Shown piece by piece: positions 23,628-32,979 of a stretch of 64,000 bases of DNA. The stretch is from Herbaspirillum huttiense. GTDB taxonomy: Bacteria > Pseudomonadota > Gammaproteobacteria > Burkholderiales > Burkholderiaceae_D. The stretch is from positions 5,022,001 through 5,086,000 of the forward strand of contig NZ_CP037993.1 of NCBI RefSeq assembly GCF_004367745.1, given 5' to 3'. Position 1 is the first letter of the stretch; each line of letters opens with the position of its first letter. The translations under genes were made by a program, and so were the position numbers. Below the pieces are notes generated by a model. It did no database searches and had not been told where the DNA came from. It saw nothing but the letters and a program-made list of their open reading frames with translations.

Positions 23628-25145
23628 TCAGATCAAACCCAGGTGCAAGCCCTTGAGGGTGGCGGCCGCCCGGGTGGAGCACTGCAGTTTGCGGAAGATG
23701 CTCTCGACGTGGGTGCGCACGGTGGAGGGACTGATCTGCATGGTACGGGCGGCTTCCTTGTTGCTCTCGCCCAGGCTGATGCGGCGCAGCACCTCGACCT
23801 CGCGCTCGGAGAGCAAGCCCTTGCGGACCGGGAGCGGAACGCCCTCTCCTGCCGCTGCGGCCAGCACCCAGCGCACCGCCTCCGGATCAACGCGGCCAAG
23901 GCGGGCCTGCTCCTGCAGCACCTCCCCGGCGGCCGGCGGCGCATACGCCTCGCGCCAGGGACGGCGGGCGCACAGCGCGGCCTGGACCGACGCGGCCGCC
24001 AGGAGTCGGGCTGGCAATCCCAGCATGTCGGCGTCCAGCCCCCGGAAATAACCGCTGCCATCCAGACGTTCATATAGTTGCGAGGCCAGCGCGGCCTCAT
24101 GATGCAGGCCGGGAATGAGCGCGCCGGCACGGGCGGTCCAGTAGGGTGCGAGGCGAATGCGCTCCCAGTCAGCCTGGCCCGGACGGCCCTCGCGCTCCCA
24201 GATCGTATTGGAAACCGAAGCGCGCCCGATGCCATGGATCAAGGCGGCCCGTGCCAGCCGTTCCTGTTGCTCCACAGGCAGGCCCGCCAGCACCGCTGCC
24301 CGCTGCGCCAGTTCGCTGACGCGCCTGGAGTAGCCGGTCAACCAAGGCAGCTTCAGTTCGATCAGGTCGGCCACGATGCTCAGGGGAACGGCGTGCATGG
24401 GCAGGCCCACCGGTATCGCTGCCCCATCGGCCTCCTCGTCAAGCGCCGCCAGCCAGTCTGCCGCCTGCGGCAGGACGCGGCTGACCAGCTCGGCCGGATA
24501 CTTGATGCCGCCGTTGCGCTGCACCGCCTCCAGGGCGAACGGGATATCGTGCGACCGTGCATGAATCTCCAGATCCCCCGCCAGGCTGGTGTAATAGACC
24601 ACGGCGGGCACGGCCGCGCCCTGCAGCCGCTGCGGCACGCCGCTGCCATCGTAGTGTTCCCAGACATGGCGCAGTCCGGTCTCGACCCCGCCCGGCAAAC
24701 CCAGCATGCCGGCCACGTCGCCTGCCACCTCACAGTGGATGCGGGCCAGCGGCTCGACCGTCGCAAAGTTCAGGGGATGCCCCTCGGGCAAGGCTTGCCG
24801 CAGCATGGCCTCGCGTCCGCCCACATCGTCACCCAGCAGGCTGGCAAAGCCCGCCGCATTGGCAGTACAGCCGGACCAGCGCAGCCAGGCCACCAGTTGC
24901 GCCTGCTGGATCAGGTCGGCCGTGGCACCCTCCAGCGTGGCAATGCGGGCGGCCAGGACCGCGGACCGGCGGGACTGGTGCGGCGGCTGGCCCATGCTGA
25001 GGTCGCCGACCAGTGCCAGAACCTGCACGGCAGTGCCGGCGGCGACCAGGTGGGCGGCGGGCAGCGCGGACGTGCCGGGGTCGGGAAGGGGGGAAGCGTC
25101 GGGAAGCATCCCGACACTGTAGCGGCAAGCATCCACCGGCCGCAA
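23628..25145 (-). CDS. LuxR-type regulator with two degenerate HD-GYP-like domains
   Basis: The 505-residue protein ends in a clear LuxR/NarL helix-turn-helix (about 440-495; LSEREVEVLRRISLGESNKEAA, ISPSTVRTHVESI). The rest looks like two HD-GYP-type units: an N-terminal one around residues 140-210 (HYDGSGVPQRLQG) and a second around 285-390 (ALIHGIGRASV, ERLDGSGYFRG). In the second, the metal-binding His-Asp is His-Gly, so phosphodiesterase activity is doubtful and a sensory role is more likely. The start may instead be the ATG at 25109. It is divergent from a secreted hydrolase gene, with a perfect palindrome between them. Confidence 0.75.
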   Translation of the reverse strand: MRPVDACRYSVGMLPDASPLPDPGTSALPAAHLVAAGTAVQVLALVGDLSMGQPPHQSRRSAVLAARIATLEGATADLIQQAQLVAWLRWSGCTANAAGFASLLGDDVGGREAMLRQALPEGHPLNFATVEPLARIHCEVAGDVAGMLGLPGGVETGLRHVWEHYDGSGVPQRLQGAAVPAVVYYTSLAGDLEIHARSHDIPFALEAVQRNGGIKYPAELVSRVLPQAADWLAALDEEADGAAIPVGLPMHAVPLSIVADLIELKLPWLTGYSRRVSELAQRAAVLAGLPVEQQERLARAALIHGIGRASVSNTIWEREGRPGQADWERIRLAPYWTARAGALIPGLHHEAALASQLYERLDGSGYFRGLDADMLGLPARLLAAASVQAALCARRPWREAYAPPAAGEVLQEQARLGRVDPEAVRWVLAAAAGEGVPLPVRKGLLSEREVEVLRRISLGESNKEAARTMQISPSTVRTHVESIFRKLQCSTRAAATLKGLHLGLI

Positions 25146-25220
25146 TCAACTCTTCGGTTAATGGGCAGGCCGGTGGCAACCGGCCAGAATCGCAGCGCCG
25201 TGCCGCACGCTGGCCGGGGT

Positions 25221-25234
25221 CGGTCAATTGACCG
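25221..25234. promoter_or_regulatory. Perfect 14-bp palindrome, candidate operator
   Basis: CGGTCAATTGACCG is fully symmetrical and lies 76 bp from the regulator start and 84 bp from the hydrolase start. It is just upstream of a TATACT box (25259-25264), so it would overlap or abut the -35 region of the hydrolase promoter. Confidence 0.55.
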
Positions 25235-25317
25235 ATACCGGCAGCGCAGCGTCATTTCTATACTGGCCTCACTGCAACACACCCCTAGCCCACGCACTCT
25301 TTGAACAGGAGAACACC

Positions 25318-26103
25318 ATGAAATCCGCTTTCCCCCGCTTCAGCTTCAAGACCACTCTCGGCATGCTGGCCCTCGCCGCCGCCTTCACCGGCAGCAGCGC
25401 CATCGCCGCCGATGCCTCGGACAAGCCGTCGGTCGTGATCGTCCACGGTGCCTTTGCCGATGGCTCCGACTGGGCCAAGGTCATCCCGCTGCTGCAAGCC
25501 AAGGGCATCAAGGTCACCGCGGTGCAGAATCCGCTGACCTCGCTGGCCGACGACGTCGCCGCCGCCAAGCGCGCCATCGACAACCAGCCGGGCAAGGTGG
25601 TGCTGGTCGGCCACTCCTGGGGCGGCACCGTGATCACCGAGGCCGGCAATCATGAGAAGGTCGCCAGCCTGGTCTATGTCGCGGCCTTCGCACCGGACGC
25701 CGGCCAGGCCACGGGCGACCTCGGCAAGGACCTGCCGGTACCGCCGGGCATCGCCAAGCTGTCGGTGGACAAGGCCGGTTTCGCCAGCCTGCCGCCGGCC
25801 GCGCTGGCCGCTGATTTCGCCCAGGACGTGCCGGCCAGGCAGGCCGCCGTGATGGCCGCAACCCAAGGTCCGATCGCCATGAAGGCCTTCGGCGACAAGG
25901 TCGAGACCGCCGCCTGGAAGACTCGTCCCAGCTGGTACATCGTCAGCACCAAGGACCGCATGATCCAGCCCGCACTGGAGCGCAGCTTTGCCAAGCAGAT
26001 CAACGCAAAGACGACCGAGCTGGCCGCCAGCCACGTGCCGCAGCAATCGCGTCCGGCCGAGGTGGCCAAGGTGATTCTGGAGGCCGTGGCCGCGACCCGG
26101 TAA
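25318..26103 (+). CDS. Secreted alpha/beta hydrolase
   Basis: The 261-residue precursor has a Sec signal peptide (about 1-31, ending SAIAA) and an alpha/beta-hydrolase fold. The oxyanion strand is VIVHGAFADGSDW, the nucleophile elbow GHSWGG has S100, and an acidic residue lies in STKDRMIQ. A late His (ASHVPQQ) completes a plausible catalytic triad. This arrangement resembles small esterase/AHL-lactonase-like hydrolases, but the substrate is unknown. I chose the ATG at 25318 because CAGGAG lies seven bases upstream. It is divergent from the HD/LuxR regulator, which probably controls it. Confidence 0.85.
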   Translation: MKSAFPRFSFKTTLGMLALAAAFTGSSAIAADASDKPSVVIVHGAFADGSDWAKVIPLLQAKGIKVTAVQNPLTSLADDVAAAKRAIDNQPGKVVLVGHSWGGTVITEAGNHEKVASLVYVAAFAPDAGQATGDLGKDLPVPPGIAKLSVDKAGFASLPPAALAADFAQDVPARQAAVMAATQGPIAMKAFGDKVETAAWKTRPSWYIVSTKDRMIQPALERSFAKQINAKTTELAASHVPQQSRPAEVAKVILEAVAATR

Positions 26104-26124
26104 GCCTCCCTCCTCAGCAAAGTT

Positions 26125-26148
26125 CGCCGCCGGCCCGCGCCGGCGGCG
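26125..26148 (+). terminator. GC hairpin after the hydrolase gene
   Basis: A perfect 10-bp stem (CGCCGCCGGC / GCCGGCGGCG) with a 4-nt loop lies 21 bp past the stop. A CT-rich tail follows, not a pure T run. Confidence 0.6.
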
Positions 26149-26226
26149 CATCTCTCATTCCGCTTCCGCCTCTGCCGCCGCTGCGCAACGGCGGGAATGA
26201 AAGAAGAAAGCCTGCCTGCTTCACTC

Positions 26227-26256
26227 TTGCCCGGCCGCCACGCCATGGTCTAATAG
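26227..26256 (+). promoter_or_regulatory. Possible promoter of rfbG-galE-rfbD
   Basis: TTGCCC (26227) and TAATAG (26251), 18 bp apart, precede rfbG by about 85 bp. Confidence 0.35.
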
Positions 26257-26340
26257 GGGCCTCGTCGACACCAACGCTGCTGCGCACATGCATTCGTCCG
26301 GGTGATCTCGGCGATATTCCTCTCCCGCATTCGAGGCTGC

Positions 26341-27420
26341 ATGATGTCGAACTTCTGGCGTGACAAACGTATTTTCATTACCGGGCACACCGGATTCAAG
26401 GGCGGTTGGCTCAGCCTGTGGCTGCACATGATGGGCGCGAAGGTCAGCGGCTATTCGTTGCCTGCACCGACCCATCCCAGCCTGTTTGAACTGGCCCGGC
26501 TGCACGACTGCGTGCAGACCACCACCGGCGATGTGCGCGACCCGGTGCACCTGGCGCAGACCATGGCAGCCGTGCAGCCTGACGTGGTGTTTCATCTTGC
26601 GGCCCAGGCGCTGGTGCGGGACTCCTATGCCAACCCGGTGGACAACTACGCGACCAATGTCATGGGCACCGTGCACGTACTGGAAGCCGTACGGCACACC
26701 CCCAGCGTGCGATCCGTGGTGGTGGTCACCAGCGACAAATGCTATGAGAACCGTGAATGGCTGTGGGGCTACCGCGAAGACGATCCCATGGGCGGGCATG
26801 ATCCCTACAGCAGCAGCAAGGGCATCGCCGAACTGGTGACCTCGGCCTATCGCCGCTCCTTCTTTGGCGAGCGCGATGCGGGCCGCGCCGCAATCGCCAG
26901 CGTGCGGGCCGGCAATGTGATCGGCGGCGGCGACTTCGCCGCAGATCGCCTGATCCCCGATGTCATCCGCGCCCTGCAAGCGCAGACGCCGCTGAACATT
27001 CGCCACCCTGGCGCAATCCGTCCCTGGCAATTCGTGCTGGAACCGCTGTCAGGCTATCTGAAGATTGCGCAACTCCTTTACGAAGAAGGCCCGCGCCATG
27101 CGGAAGCCTGGAATTTCGGCCCGGCCGATGCCGATCCCCGCAACGTCGGCCAGCTCTGCGAGAGCTTCAACCAGGCGCTTCGGCAACACGACATCGCGCC
27201 GCTGGACATCCGTGTTGAATCCCAAGCCCATGCCCCGCATGAAGCCCATCTGCTGCGGCTGGATATCTCCAAGGCGCGCCAGCGCCTGAACTGGACGCCC
27301 AAACTGGAATTGACCGTCGCGCTGCAGATGACCGCGCGCTGGTACGCCGCTTACCTGAACAACGATGAGCTGCGCACCCTGACCGAAGAACAGATTGCGT
27401 TTTACCAGACTCTGACATAA
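26341..27420 (+). CDS. rfbG: CDP-glucose 4,6-dehydratase
   Basis: RfbG converts CDP-glucose to CDP-4-keto-6-deoxyglucose. The 359-residue extended SDR has the family-specific start [16 protein letters not shown] (13-28), [33 protein letters not shown] and the catalytic YSSSK. These details separate it from dTDP- and GDP-sugar dehydratases. The ATG at 26341 (or the next at 26344) gives the normal N-terminus. The partner cytidylyltransferase rfbF lies about 5.5 kb away on the opposite strand (32980-33759). galE follows 34 bp downstream. Confidence 0.92.
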   Translation: MMSNFWRDKRIFITGHTGFKGGWLSLWLHMMGAKVSGYSLPAPTHPSLFELARLHDCVQTTTGDVRDPVHLAQTMAAVQPDVVFHLAAQALVRDSYANPVDNYATNVMGTVHVLEAVRHTPSVRSVVVVTSDKCYENREWLWGYREDDPMGGHDPYSSSKGIAELVTSAYRRSFFGERDAGRAAIASVRAGNVIGGGDFAADRLIPDVIRALQAQTPLNIRHPGAIRPWQFVLEPLSGYLKIAQLLYEEGPRHAEAWNFGPADADPRNVGQLCESFNQALRQHDIAPLDIRVESQAHAPHEAHLLRLDISKARQRLNWTPKLELTVALQMTARWYAAYLNNDELRTLTEEQIAFYQTLT

Positions 27421-27454
27421 TCACGCTGTTGCCAACTTACCAAGAGAAGCTCAC

Positions 27455-28465
27455 ATGAACATCCTCGTCACCGGCGGTGCCGGCTACATTGGTTCACATA
27501 CCTGCGTGGAATTGCTCAAGGCAGGCCACGAAGTGATCGTCTTCGACAATTTCTGCAACAGCAGCCCGGAGTCGGTGGCGAGAGTGCAGCAGATCACCGG
27601 CCGTTCACTGGCGCTGGTCAAGGGGGACATTCGCAACCGCGATCAGCTGGAAAGCGTGCTGCGCGAGTTCAAATGCGACGCGGTCATCCATTTCGCCGGC
27701 CTGAAAGCCGTGGGCGAGTCGGTGGAAAAGCCGCTCATGTACTACGACAACAACGTGGTCGGCACCGTGCGCCTGCTGGAAGCCATGGAAGCCACGGGCG
27801 TGAAGACCATCGTCTTCTCCTCCTCGGCGACGGTCTACGGCGACCCGCAATACCTGCCGCTGACGGAATCCCATCCGCTGTCGGCCAGCAATCCGTATGG
27901 CCGCAGCAAGATCGTCATCGAAGACATGCTGCGCGATTACCATCGCGCCCATCCGGACTGGAAGATCGCACTGCTGCGCTACTTCAACCCGGTCGGCGCG
28001 CACGAGAGCGGCATGATCGGCGAAGATCCGGGTGGCATCCCCAACAACCTGATGCCCTATGTCGCCCAGGTCGCCGTGGGTCGCCGTGAAAAACTGAGCA
28101 TCTGGGGCGGCGATTATCCGACCCCGGATGGCACCGGCGTGCGCGACTTCATTCACGTGGTCGACCTGGCGACCGGCCACCTGGCCGCCCTGCAGGCACT
28201 GACCGAACCACAATGCTTCGCGGTCAATCTCGGCACCGGCAATGGCTACAGCGTGCTGGATGTGGTCAAGGCCTATGAAAAGGCCGCCGGCAAACCCATC
28301 CCCTACACCATCGCCGCGCGGCGTCCGGGCGATATCGCCTCCTGCTATGCCGATCCGGCCGAAGCGCGCCGCAAGCTGGGCTGGGAAGCCAAGCTGGGAC
28401 TGGACGCCATGTGCGCCGACTCGTGGCGCTGGCAGCAGAACAATCCGAACGGCTTCAAGCCCTGA
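27455..28465 (+). CDS. galE: UDP-glucose 4-epimerase
   Basis: GalE interconverts UDP-glucose and UDP-galactose. The 336-residue extended SDR has TGGAGYIGS at 6-14, DNFCNSS near 31-37, SSSATVYG near 122-129, and the catalytic Y148-x-x-x-K152. [17 protein letters not shown] and [17 protein letters not shown] are GalE signatures. AGAGAAG precedes the ATG. It lies between rfbG and rfbD in one transcription unit and presumably supplies galactose units for surface glycans. Confidence 0.95.
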   Translation: MNILVTGGAGYIGSHTCVELLKAGHEVIVFDNFCNSSPESVARVQQITGRSLALVKGDIRNRDQLESVLREFKCDAVIHFAGLKAVGESVEKPLMYYDNNVVGTVRLLEAMEATGVKTIVFSSSATVYGDPQYLPLTESHPLSASNPYGRSKIVIEDMLRDYHRAHPDWKIALLRYFNPVGAHESGMIGEDPGGIPNNLMPYVAQVAVGRREKLSIWGGDYPTPDGTGVRDFIHVVDLATGHLAALQALTEPQCFAVNLGTGNGYSVLDVVKAYEKAAGKPIPYTIAARRPGDIASCYADPAEARRKLGWEAKLGLDAMCADSWRWQQNNPNGFKP

Positions 28466-28468
28466 GCC

Positions 28469-29419
28469 ATGAAATCCATGCGCATCCTGCTTACCGGCAG
28501 CAGCGGCCAGGTCGGCAGTGAATTCCTGCGCCGCCTGCGTGCGATGCCGGCCGGCCTTGATGTAATCGCGCCCGTGCGCGGGCAACTCGACCTCACCGAC
28601 GCGGATGCGCTGCGCACGGCGGTACGCGAAGCCCGGCCCGATCTGATCATCCACCCGGCCGCCTATACGGCGGTGGTCAAGGCCGAGTCCGAACCGGAGC
28701 TGGCGCGTCGCATCAACACCGACGCGCCCGCCCTCCTGGCGCAGGAGGCCGCGCGGCTGGGGGCTGCCCTGATCCACTTCTCCACCGATTACGTGTTCGA
28801 CGGACAGCACCCCGGTGCCTATACGGAAGACATGCCGACCCATCCGCTGAATGTCTACGGTGCCAGCAAGCGTGACGGCGAACTGGCCATCGCCGCCAGC
28901 GGCGCAGCCCACTGGATCTTGCGGACCAGCTGGGTCTACAACCGCACGGGCAACAATTTCATGAAGACGGCCATTCGCCTGGCCCAGCAGAAGGAAAGCT
29001 ATACCATCGTGGGCGACCAGTTCGGGGCACCGACCTGGGCCTCCACCATTGCGGCGGTCTGCTGCCGCATGCTGGCCGGGGCCGAAGGCGGGCGCGAGAA
29101 AGTTGCGGCCACCAGCGGCATCTATCACCTCACCGCGCAGGGTGCCACGTCGTGGCATGGCTATGCGCAACTGGTGGCGCGCGAGCTGATGGCGCGTGGC
29201 GTCCCGGTCAGGCTCAAGGGACTGGACCAGATCACCCCGGTACCGACCTCTTCCTACCCCACGCCGCCCGAGCGTCCGCTCAATTCACGGCTGGATTGCA
29301 GCAAGCTGGAACAGCGCTTCGGCATCACCCTGCCCGCATGGGATGAGGACGCCACGGCCTGCCTGCAGCAGATCATCGACCACTACCAGCTCGATCAGGG
29401 CAAGCTGCTCCCTGACTGA
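28469..29419 (+). CDS. rfbD: dTDP-4-dehydrorhamnose reductase (RmlD/RfbD)
   Basis: RfbD reduces dTDP-4-keto-L-rhamnose to dTDP-L-rhamnose. The 316 residues have the Rossmann TGSSGQVG at 9-16, HPAAYTAVVKAE (family form: AAYTAVDKAE), STDYVFDG at 105-112 and the catalytic Y130-x-x-x-K134. It begins three bases after galE. The other dTDP-rhamnose genes (rfbA, rfbB) are not in this window, so they must lie elsewhere or this enzyme reduces another 4-keto sugar, for example the product of the rfbF/rfbG route. Confidence 0.88.
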   Translation: MKSMRILLTGSSGQVGSEFLRRLRAMPAGLDVIAPVRGQLDLTDADALRTAVREARPDLIIHPAAYTAVVKAESEPELARRINTDAPALLAQEAARLGAALIHFSTDYVFDGQHPGAYTEDMPTHPLNVYGASKRDGELAIAASGAAHWILRTSWVYNRTGNNFMKTAIRLAQQKESYTIVGDQFGAPTWASTIAAVCCRMLAGAEGGREKVAATSGIYHLTAQGATSWHGYAQLVARELMARGVPVRLKGLDQITPVPTSSYPTPPERPLNSRLDCSKLEQRFGITLPAWDEDATACLQQIIDHYQLDQGKLLPD

Positions 29420-29461
29420 CGACGCAGGCAGTGTAGCCGGCCGGGCAAGTGATGAACCTGG

Positions 29462-31162
29462 TCAGTGGCTGGGGACGTACTTGGTCTGGTCACCACGGGT
29501 GATGAGATTGAGCTGTCCAAAGAAACGCATGTAGCCCGGATCACCGTAGCGTGCGCGCAGTTCGCGCAGGAGCAGGTAGCTGCCCAGGCGTTCAGCGCAG
29601 AAGGCCCACGCGCGGGATTGATAGCCTTCGCGGCGGGTGTCGTAGTGCTGGACGCAATACCAGGTCACGGCTTCGATCTGCTCCACGGTGCGCAGCCAGA
29701 AATCGGCAGGAAACACGCCCATCTCGATGCCGCCCATGAAGAAGGTCTTCTCGTTGAAGAACAGCTCGGCTTCGCTGCGTGCAAAGACCCCCAGCTCGGT
29801 TGCGGCAGCCGCATAGCGCAACAGATCCTCGGCGTGATGCGAGACCGCGTAATGCGACAGATAGCCGGCATCCCGCCCGCTCACCTTGAACCCGCAGGTC
29901 TTGCCGACCAGGAATTCCTGCTCGCCCGGCTCCATCATCTGCTCCAGCGACAGCCGTACGAATTCCTTGTCGGAGACCACGTCCATCATCCAGTTGTCTT
30001 CGGCAGGCACGCCGCTGATGCGCTCGCGCGAAATGAACTTGCGGTACAGGCAAACGCCCACGCGCTTGACGTGGGGGTAGTCGCGCAGGATCAGGTTGCG
30101 CAAGGCAAAGTTGCCGAGCATGCCGGCCACGATGGGGTGATAAGGGACCCATTGGGGCGCCAGGTCGCGCAGATTGAGCGCGCCCTCATGCTGGGCCTCG
30201 CCGAGGTAGATCGGCAGCACATGATCGGGGAATTTCACCGGCAACGGCACGTGGGTCATGCAGCCAAACACCAGCTCGCCACGCGCGGCCTGGGCCGCCG
30301 CGTTATCGGGCAGCGCGAGCGCGCGCGGTGCCAGCGTCAGCGATGGCGATGACGCAGCGGCGAGCGGTGCCGCCAGCGGCGCAGGCGGCCGGGACGGCGC
30401 GCCGCGCAACTGTCCGCTGCGCAAGCTGAAACGCTGCAGATCAGCGGCGTCACCGCTGGCGGCATAGGCGTTGCGCAAGGCTTCCAGTTCCGCCAGGTCG
30501 GCAGCTGCCACGGGCAGGGCAGCCGGCATCAGCGCCGGCGGGCAATGCCATACGCGCAGTTGCTGGTCCAGTCCCAGCACCAGGGAGCCCAGGCGTGCCG
30601 CCAACAGCGACCGTCCGGACTCGCCGGATACTGCCTGGCGCTGCAGTGCTGCGCGCAACTCACCCGGCTCCTGCTCGGCCATCTGGAACAGGCGCTCGGC
30701 CAGATCAAACCAGGTTTGCCAGAACGCCGGCTTGGCCGCGATGAAACCGTGCGGCACATTGTTCTGCCACTGCGGCACGAAATGCAGCGGGTCCAGTTGC
30801 AAACCCAGCGCCTGCAGGAAACGCTTGGCCAGCGCGGCGAAACCCTCCAGATGCTGCTCCGCCTGCAGCAGCAGGTTGAGCTGGCCACAGGCCTCCAGCG
30901 GATGCGGCATGAAGGTCCAGGCGGCGGCTTGCGGATTCGCCTCGATCAGACTGCGCACGCCGGCCGCATCCAGACCGGTCTGGCCGAGAAATGCCGGCGT
31001 GACGAAGGCATAGCAAGCCTCGCCATCGATAGCCTGTTCATGAAAAAAGCGGCGCATGGCCAACAGATCGCCCCAGGCGTCAGGCGCAGGGGTGAGCACG
31101 TGCTGGAAGCCTGGCGCTGCCGGCACGGTCGACGGGGCAAGCTGCAACAGATGAATATGCAT
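29462..31162 (-). CDS. Two-domain protein of unknown function, possible glycosyltransferase
   Basis: The 566-residue protein has two parts joined by an Ala/Pro-rich linker (about 255-285). The N-terminal part (1-250) is a paralogue of the gene at 35668-36516: both share a short HIxLLQ-like start, PxFWxxWFxxxExxFxxAE and ERxGSLVxxLxxxL patterns. The C-terminal part (about 290-566) has LPIYLGEAQHEGALNLRDL, VKRVGVCLYRKF and FCAERLGSYLLL. It resembles DUF4422-type putative glycosyltransferases as I remember them, which is a weak match. I chose the ATG at 31162 because GGGAGG lies upstream. It is last in the rfbF operon, 11 bp after the methyltransferase. Confidence 0.65.
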   Translation of the reverse strand: MHIHLLQLAPSTVPAAPGFQHVLTPAPDAWGDLLAMRRFFHEQAIDGEACYAFVTPAFLGQTGLDAAGVRSLIEANPQAAAWTFMPHPLEACGQLNLLLQAEQHLEGFAALAKRFLQALGLQLDPLHFVPQWQNNVPHGFIAAKPAFWQTWFDLAERLFQMAEQEPGELRAALQRQAVSGESGRSLLAARLGSLVLGLDQQLRVWHCPPALMPAALPVAAADLAELEALRNAYAASGDAADLQRFSLRSGQLRGAPSRPPAPLAAPLAAASSPSLTLAPRALALPDNAAAQAARGELVFGCMTHVPLPVKFPDHVLPIYLGEAQHEGALNLRDLAPQWVPYHPIVAGMLGNFALRNLILRDYPHVKRVGVCLYRKFISRERISGVPAEDNWMMDVVSDKEFVRLSLEQMMEPGEQEFLVGKTCGFKVSGRDAGYLSHYAVSHHAEDLLRYAAAATELGVFARSEAELFFNEKTFFMGGIEMGVFPADFWLRTVEQIEAVTWYCVQHYDTRREGYQSRAWAFCAERLGSYLLLRELRARYGDPGYMRFFGQLNLITRGDQTKYVPSH

Positions 31163-31173
31163 GTCGGCCTCCC

Positions 31174-32397
31174 TCACCACACCTGAAGCTGCGGCACCGC
31201 AATGGCGAAGCGGCCGCCCCACGCACGGATCTCGGCCAGCTGCTGCGCGACCTCGTCCTTGATGTTCCAGGGCAGGATCAGCACCACGTCCGGCTTTTCG
31301 TCGAGCAGGCGCTGCGGGGAAACGATGGGAATATGACTGCCTGGCATGTACTTGTCCTGCTTGGAAGGTGCAGCATCGGCGACCATGGCCAGCAGGTCGG
31401 GATGCACGCCGGAATAATTGAGCAGCGTGTTGCCTTTGGCAGCGGCGCCATAGGCCAGCACCTTCTTGCCGGCGCGCTTCTGCTCCAGCAGGAAGGACAG
31501 CAACTGCAACTTGATCTCTTCGGCACGCGCCTGGAACCCTGCATAGCCCTCGATGCGCTCCAGCCCGGCCTCCCGCTCACGTGCCAGCATGGCCTGCACG
31601 GCCGGCGTAGCGGCGATGGCGGCATCGGCATGGCAGGCATAGATGCGCAGGCTGCCACCGTGGGTCGGCAGCTCCTCGACGTCGTAGACGCGCAGCCCCT
31701 GCGATTGCATCACGCGCTGTACCGCCACCAGCGAGAGATAGGAGAAATGCTCGTGGTAGACGGTATCGAACTGTGCCTGAGCGATCAGGTTCAACAGGTG
31801 CGGACACTCGACCGTCACCGTCCCTTGGGGTGCCAGCAGGGCGCGCATGCCGCCCACGAAATCATTGATGTCCGGGACATGCGCCAGCACGTTGTTGGCG
31901 GCGATCAGGTCTGCAGCACCATGGCTCTCGCGCAGCCGCTGGCCAAGTGCCACGCCGAAAAATTCCTCGACGATCGCAATGCCCCTGGCACGCGCGGCGT
32001 CAGCCGTGCTGGTGGTGGGCTCCACGCCCAGGCAGGGGATGCCCTTCTGCTGCACGTACTGCAGGAGATACCCATCATTGGCGGCCAGTTCGACCACCAG
32101 GGATTGCGCGTTCAGGTTCAGGCGTGCCGCAATCATGTCCACATAGCGCGCGGCATGCGCCAGCCAGGTGCTCGAGGTGGATGAGAAGTAGGCGTAATCG
32201 GTGGCAAAGAGCTGGTCGTAGTGCGTGTAATCCTCGGTCTGGACCAGCCAGCACTGGCGGCACACCATCACCTTGAGCGGATAGGTGGTTTCAGGACGAC
32301 GCAGATCCTCGGCCCTCAGATAAGCGTTGGAGGGCGGTGAGAAACCCAGGTCGAGGAACGTGTCATGCAGTTCGGTCTGGCAGTGGCGGCATTTCAT
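31174..32397 (-). CDS. NDP-hexose C-methyltransferase
   Basis: The 407-residue product follows the three-part layout of sugar C-methyltransferases such as TylCIII. It has an N-terminal zinc-ribbon domain (C3, C6, C46, C49), a central SAM-binding fold (VVELAANDGYLLQYV near 100, then ANNVLAHVPD), and a C-terminal Rossmann-like domain (KVLAYGAAAKGNTLLNY). Such enzymes methylate C3 of NDP-4-keto-6-deoxy sugars. With rfbF, rfbG and a 3,5-epimerase in the same locus, the likely substrate is CDP-4-keto-6-deoxyglucose; this is inferred from context. Its ATG overlaps the epimerase stop (ATGA). Confidence 0.85.
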   Translation of the reverse strand: MKCRHCQTELHDTFLDLGFSPPSNAYLRAEDLRRPETTYPLKVMVCRQCWLVQTEDYTHYDQLFATDYAYFSSTSSTWLAHAARYVDMIAARLNLNAQSLVVELAANDGYLLQYVQQKGIPCLGVEPTTSTADAARARGIAIVEEFFGVALGQRLRESHGAADLIAANNVLAHVPDINDFVGGMRALLAPQGTVTVECPHLLNLIAQAQFDTVYHEHFSYLSLVAVQRVMQSQGLRVYDVEELPTHGGSLRIYACHADAAIAATPAVQAMLAREREAGLERIEGYAGFQARAEEIKLQLLSFLLEQKRAGKKVLAYGAAAKGNTLLNYSGVHPDLLAMVADAAPSKQDKYMPGSHIPIVSPQRLLDEKPDVVLILPWNIKDEVAQQLAEIRAWGGRFAIAVPQLQVW

Positions 32398-32951
32398 AGC
32401 GGTATTCCATCGAAATCGGGAGCCAGCAGCTGATGCTGGAGGTCGCGTGGCGACAGGTTCTGCGGTGGCAGCGGCCAGGCGATGGCCACGCGTGGATCAT
32501 CATGGCACACACCGCCTTCGGCATGCGGGACATAGGGAGCAGTATGCAGGTAGAGCAGCGAGCTGCCCGCTTCCAGGACCTGGAAACCGTGCGCGCAGCC
32601 TTCCGGCACCAGCAGCGCGCGGTCGTCGCCGGCGGCCAGCTCGACGCCGCGCCACTGCAGGAAGGTGGGTGAGCCCTTGCGCAGGTCCAGCACCACATCG
32701 AAGACGCGGCCTGCCAGGCAGCGAATCAGTTTCTTTTCGGCATGGGGCGCATGCTGGAAGTGCATGCCGCGTACGCTGCCGGGCTCGGCCGTGAACGAAT
32801 TGTTGACCTGCACGATGCGGCTGCCCTGCAATACCGGTGCCAGTTCCTCGTCGCAGAACCAGCGCGCGAAGCTGCCGCGCGCGTCACCGCGCCGCACACT
32901 GGACACCACCACCGCCCCCGCGATTCCGGTGGGCGTGATCTGCAGGTTCAT
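32394..32951 (-). CDS. dTDP-4-dehydrorhamnose 3,5-epimerase-like protein
   Basis: The 185-residue cupin belongs to the RmlC/RfbC family. It has GSFARWF near 27-33, the catalytic His H64 in SVRGMHFQ, CLAGRVFDVVLDLRKGSPTF, VPEGCAHGF and a Tyr-containing LLYLHTAPY stretch. I chose the ATG at 32951 because GGGGAG lies upstream; a GTG at 32957 is also possible. In the rfbF operon the likely role is to epimerise C3 and/or C5 of a CDP-4-keto-6-deoxy sugar, before or after C-methylation. No rfbA or rfbB is near, so the dTDP-rhamnose assignment is not assured. Confidence 0.82.
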   Translation of the reverse strand: MNLQITPTGIAGAVVVSSVRRGDARGSFARWFCDEELAPVLQGSRIVQVNNSFTAEPGSVRGMHFQHAPHAEKKLIRCLAGRVFDVVLDLRKGSPTFLQWRGVELAAGDDRALLVPEGCAHGFQVLEAGSSLLYLHTAPYVPHAEGGVCHDDPRVAIAWPLPPQNLSPRDLQHQLLAPDFDGIPL

Positions 32952-32979
32952 GCGCACTCCCCGCGCCCGCAGGACGGGC

